Assembly: GCA_020425885.1 (NCBI GenBank)
Contig: JAGQRA010000405.1
Coordinates: 1-6,998 of the forward strand
From: Planctomycetota bacterium
Lineage (GTDB): Bacteria; Planctomycetota; UBA1135; UBA2386
Reading direction: 5' to 3'
DNA: 6,998 nt
Under the pieces are notes generated by a model. The model did not search any database and was not told the origin of the DNA. It worked only from the letters and a program-made list of their open reading frames with translations. The position numbers were made by a program, and so were the translations under genes. The number at the start of each line of letters is the position of its first letter. Position 1 is the first letter of the stretch. Positions 6,606-6,998 of the stretch are shown piece by piece.

Positions 6606-6998
6606 ATGACCGACTCCACCGATACCGGCGAACCGACCGACTTCATCCGCGACCGCATCCGGGCAGACCTCGCGAGCGGCAAGGTCAATCGGGTCGTGAC
6701 GCGGTTCCCGCCGGAGCCGAACGGCTACCTCCACATCGGCCACGCCAAGGCGATCACGTTGTCGTTCTCGGTCGCCGCCGAGTTCGGCGGCGTCTGCCAC
6801 CTGCGCATGGACGACACCAACCCGGAGGCCGAGGACCAGGAGTACGTCGAGGCCATCCAGGAAGACGTGCGCTGGCTCGGCTTCGAATGGGACGCGCTGT
6901 TCTACGCCGCCGACTACTTCGATCAGCTCTACGCCTGGGCCGAGCAGCTGGTGCAGAAGGGACTCGCCTACGTCGACGACCAGGACGGCGACACGATC
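6606..6998 (+). CDS. glnS: Glutaminyl-tRNA synthetase, N-terminal part (3' end outside window)
   Basis: ATG at 6606 opens 131 codons that run off the right edge without a stop. The product is a class I aminoacyl-tRNA synthetase that charges tRNA-Gln with glutamine in the cytoplasm. [16 protein letters not shown] (33-48) contains the HIGH ATP-binding signature (43-46). LRMDDTNP (66-73), [15 protein letters not shown] (79-93) and ADYFDQLY (102-109) follow in the order and spacing seen in bacterial GlnRS. The PEPNG and DDTNP forms favour GlnRS over the related GluRS. The short N-terminus before DFIRDRI fits the family, which supports this start although no good Shine-Dalgarno sequence precedes it. 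The KMSKS loop and anticodon-binding domains lie beyond the window. It is divergent from the polyferredoxin gene, with no functional link evident. Confidence 0.95.
   Translation, partial: MTDSTDTGEPTDFIRDRIRADLASGKVNRVVTRFPPEPNGYLHIGHAKAITLSFSVAAEFGGVCHLRMDDTNPEAEDQEYVEAIQEDVRWLGFEWDALFYAADYFDQLYAWAEQLVQKGLAYVDDQDGDTI

Noticed and set aside
1..6998. CRISPR arrays, tRNA/rRNA genes, insertion sequences, defence or biosynthetic clusters
   Set aside because: I saw no regularly spaced direct repeats, tRNA cloverleaf, transposase motifs or clustered accessory enzymes on either strand.

Overview
The window is G+C-rich, with strong G/C bias at third codon positions. It carries five genes in strictly alternating orientation (+, -, +, -, +), so no two neighbours in view share an operon. 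The gene content suggests a high-GC environmental bacterium, most likely of the Planctomycetota: large exported FG-GAP and LamG proteins that appear to end in the same kind of C-terminal beta domain, a soluble multi-PAS histidine kinase, a NapH/CcoG-like polyferredoxin with a TPR-like tail, and a bacterial glutaminyl-tRNA synthetase. The phylum is an inference from protein style; there is no rRNA or other marker to settle it.

Layout: bases 1-1881 hold the 3' part of an exported FG-GAP/VCBS-repeat protein with ten calcium-loop motifs. It converges on a PAS-PAS-HisKA-HATPase histidine kinase (3418 down to 1943), and an imperfect inverted repeat spans the 3' junction. A 196-bp divergent spacer (3419-3614), with a 19-bp palindrome near the right-hand gene, separates the kinase from a secreted LamG-domain protein (3615-4808). 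That gene converges on a membrane iron-sulfur protein (about 6554 down to 4914) across a 105-bp spacer rich in hairpins. The membrane gene is divergent from glnS, which starts at 6606 and runs off the right edge.

How the genes work together: no pathway is evident. The two exported proteins look like cell-surface or extracellular modules. The kinase is an orphan, with no response regulator in view, and appears cytoplasmic. The polyferredoxin would move electrons at the cytoplasmic membrane. glnS is housekeeping. I do not see a convincing new multi-gene system. The points most worth following are FixL-like His/Arg positions in both duplicated PAS domains, the shared C-terminal domain of the two exported proteins, the polyferredoxin-TPR fusion, and the hairpins at both convergent junctions.
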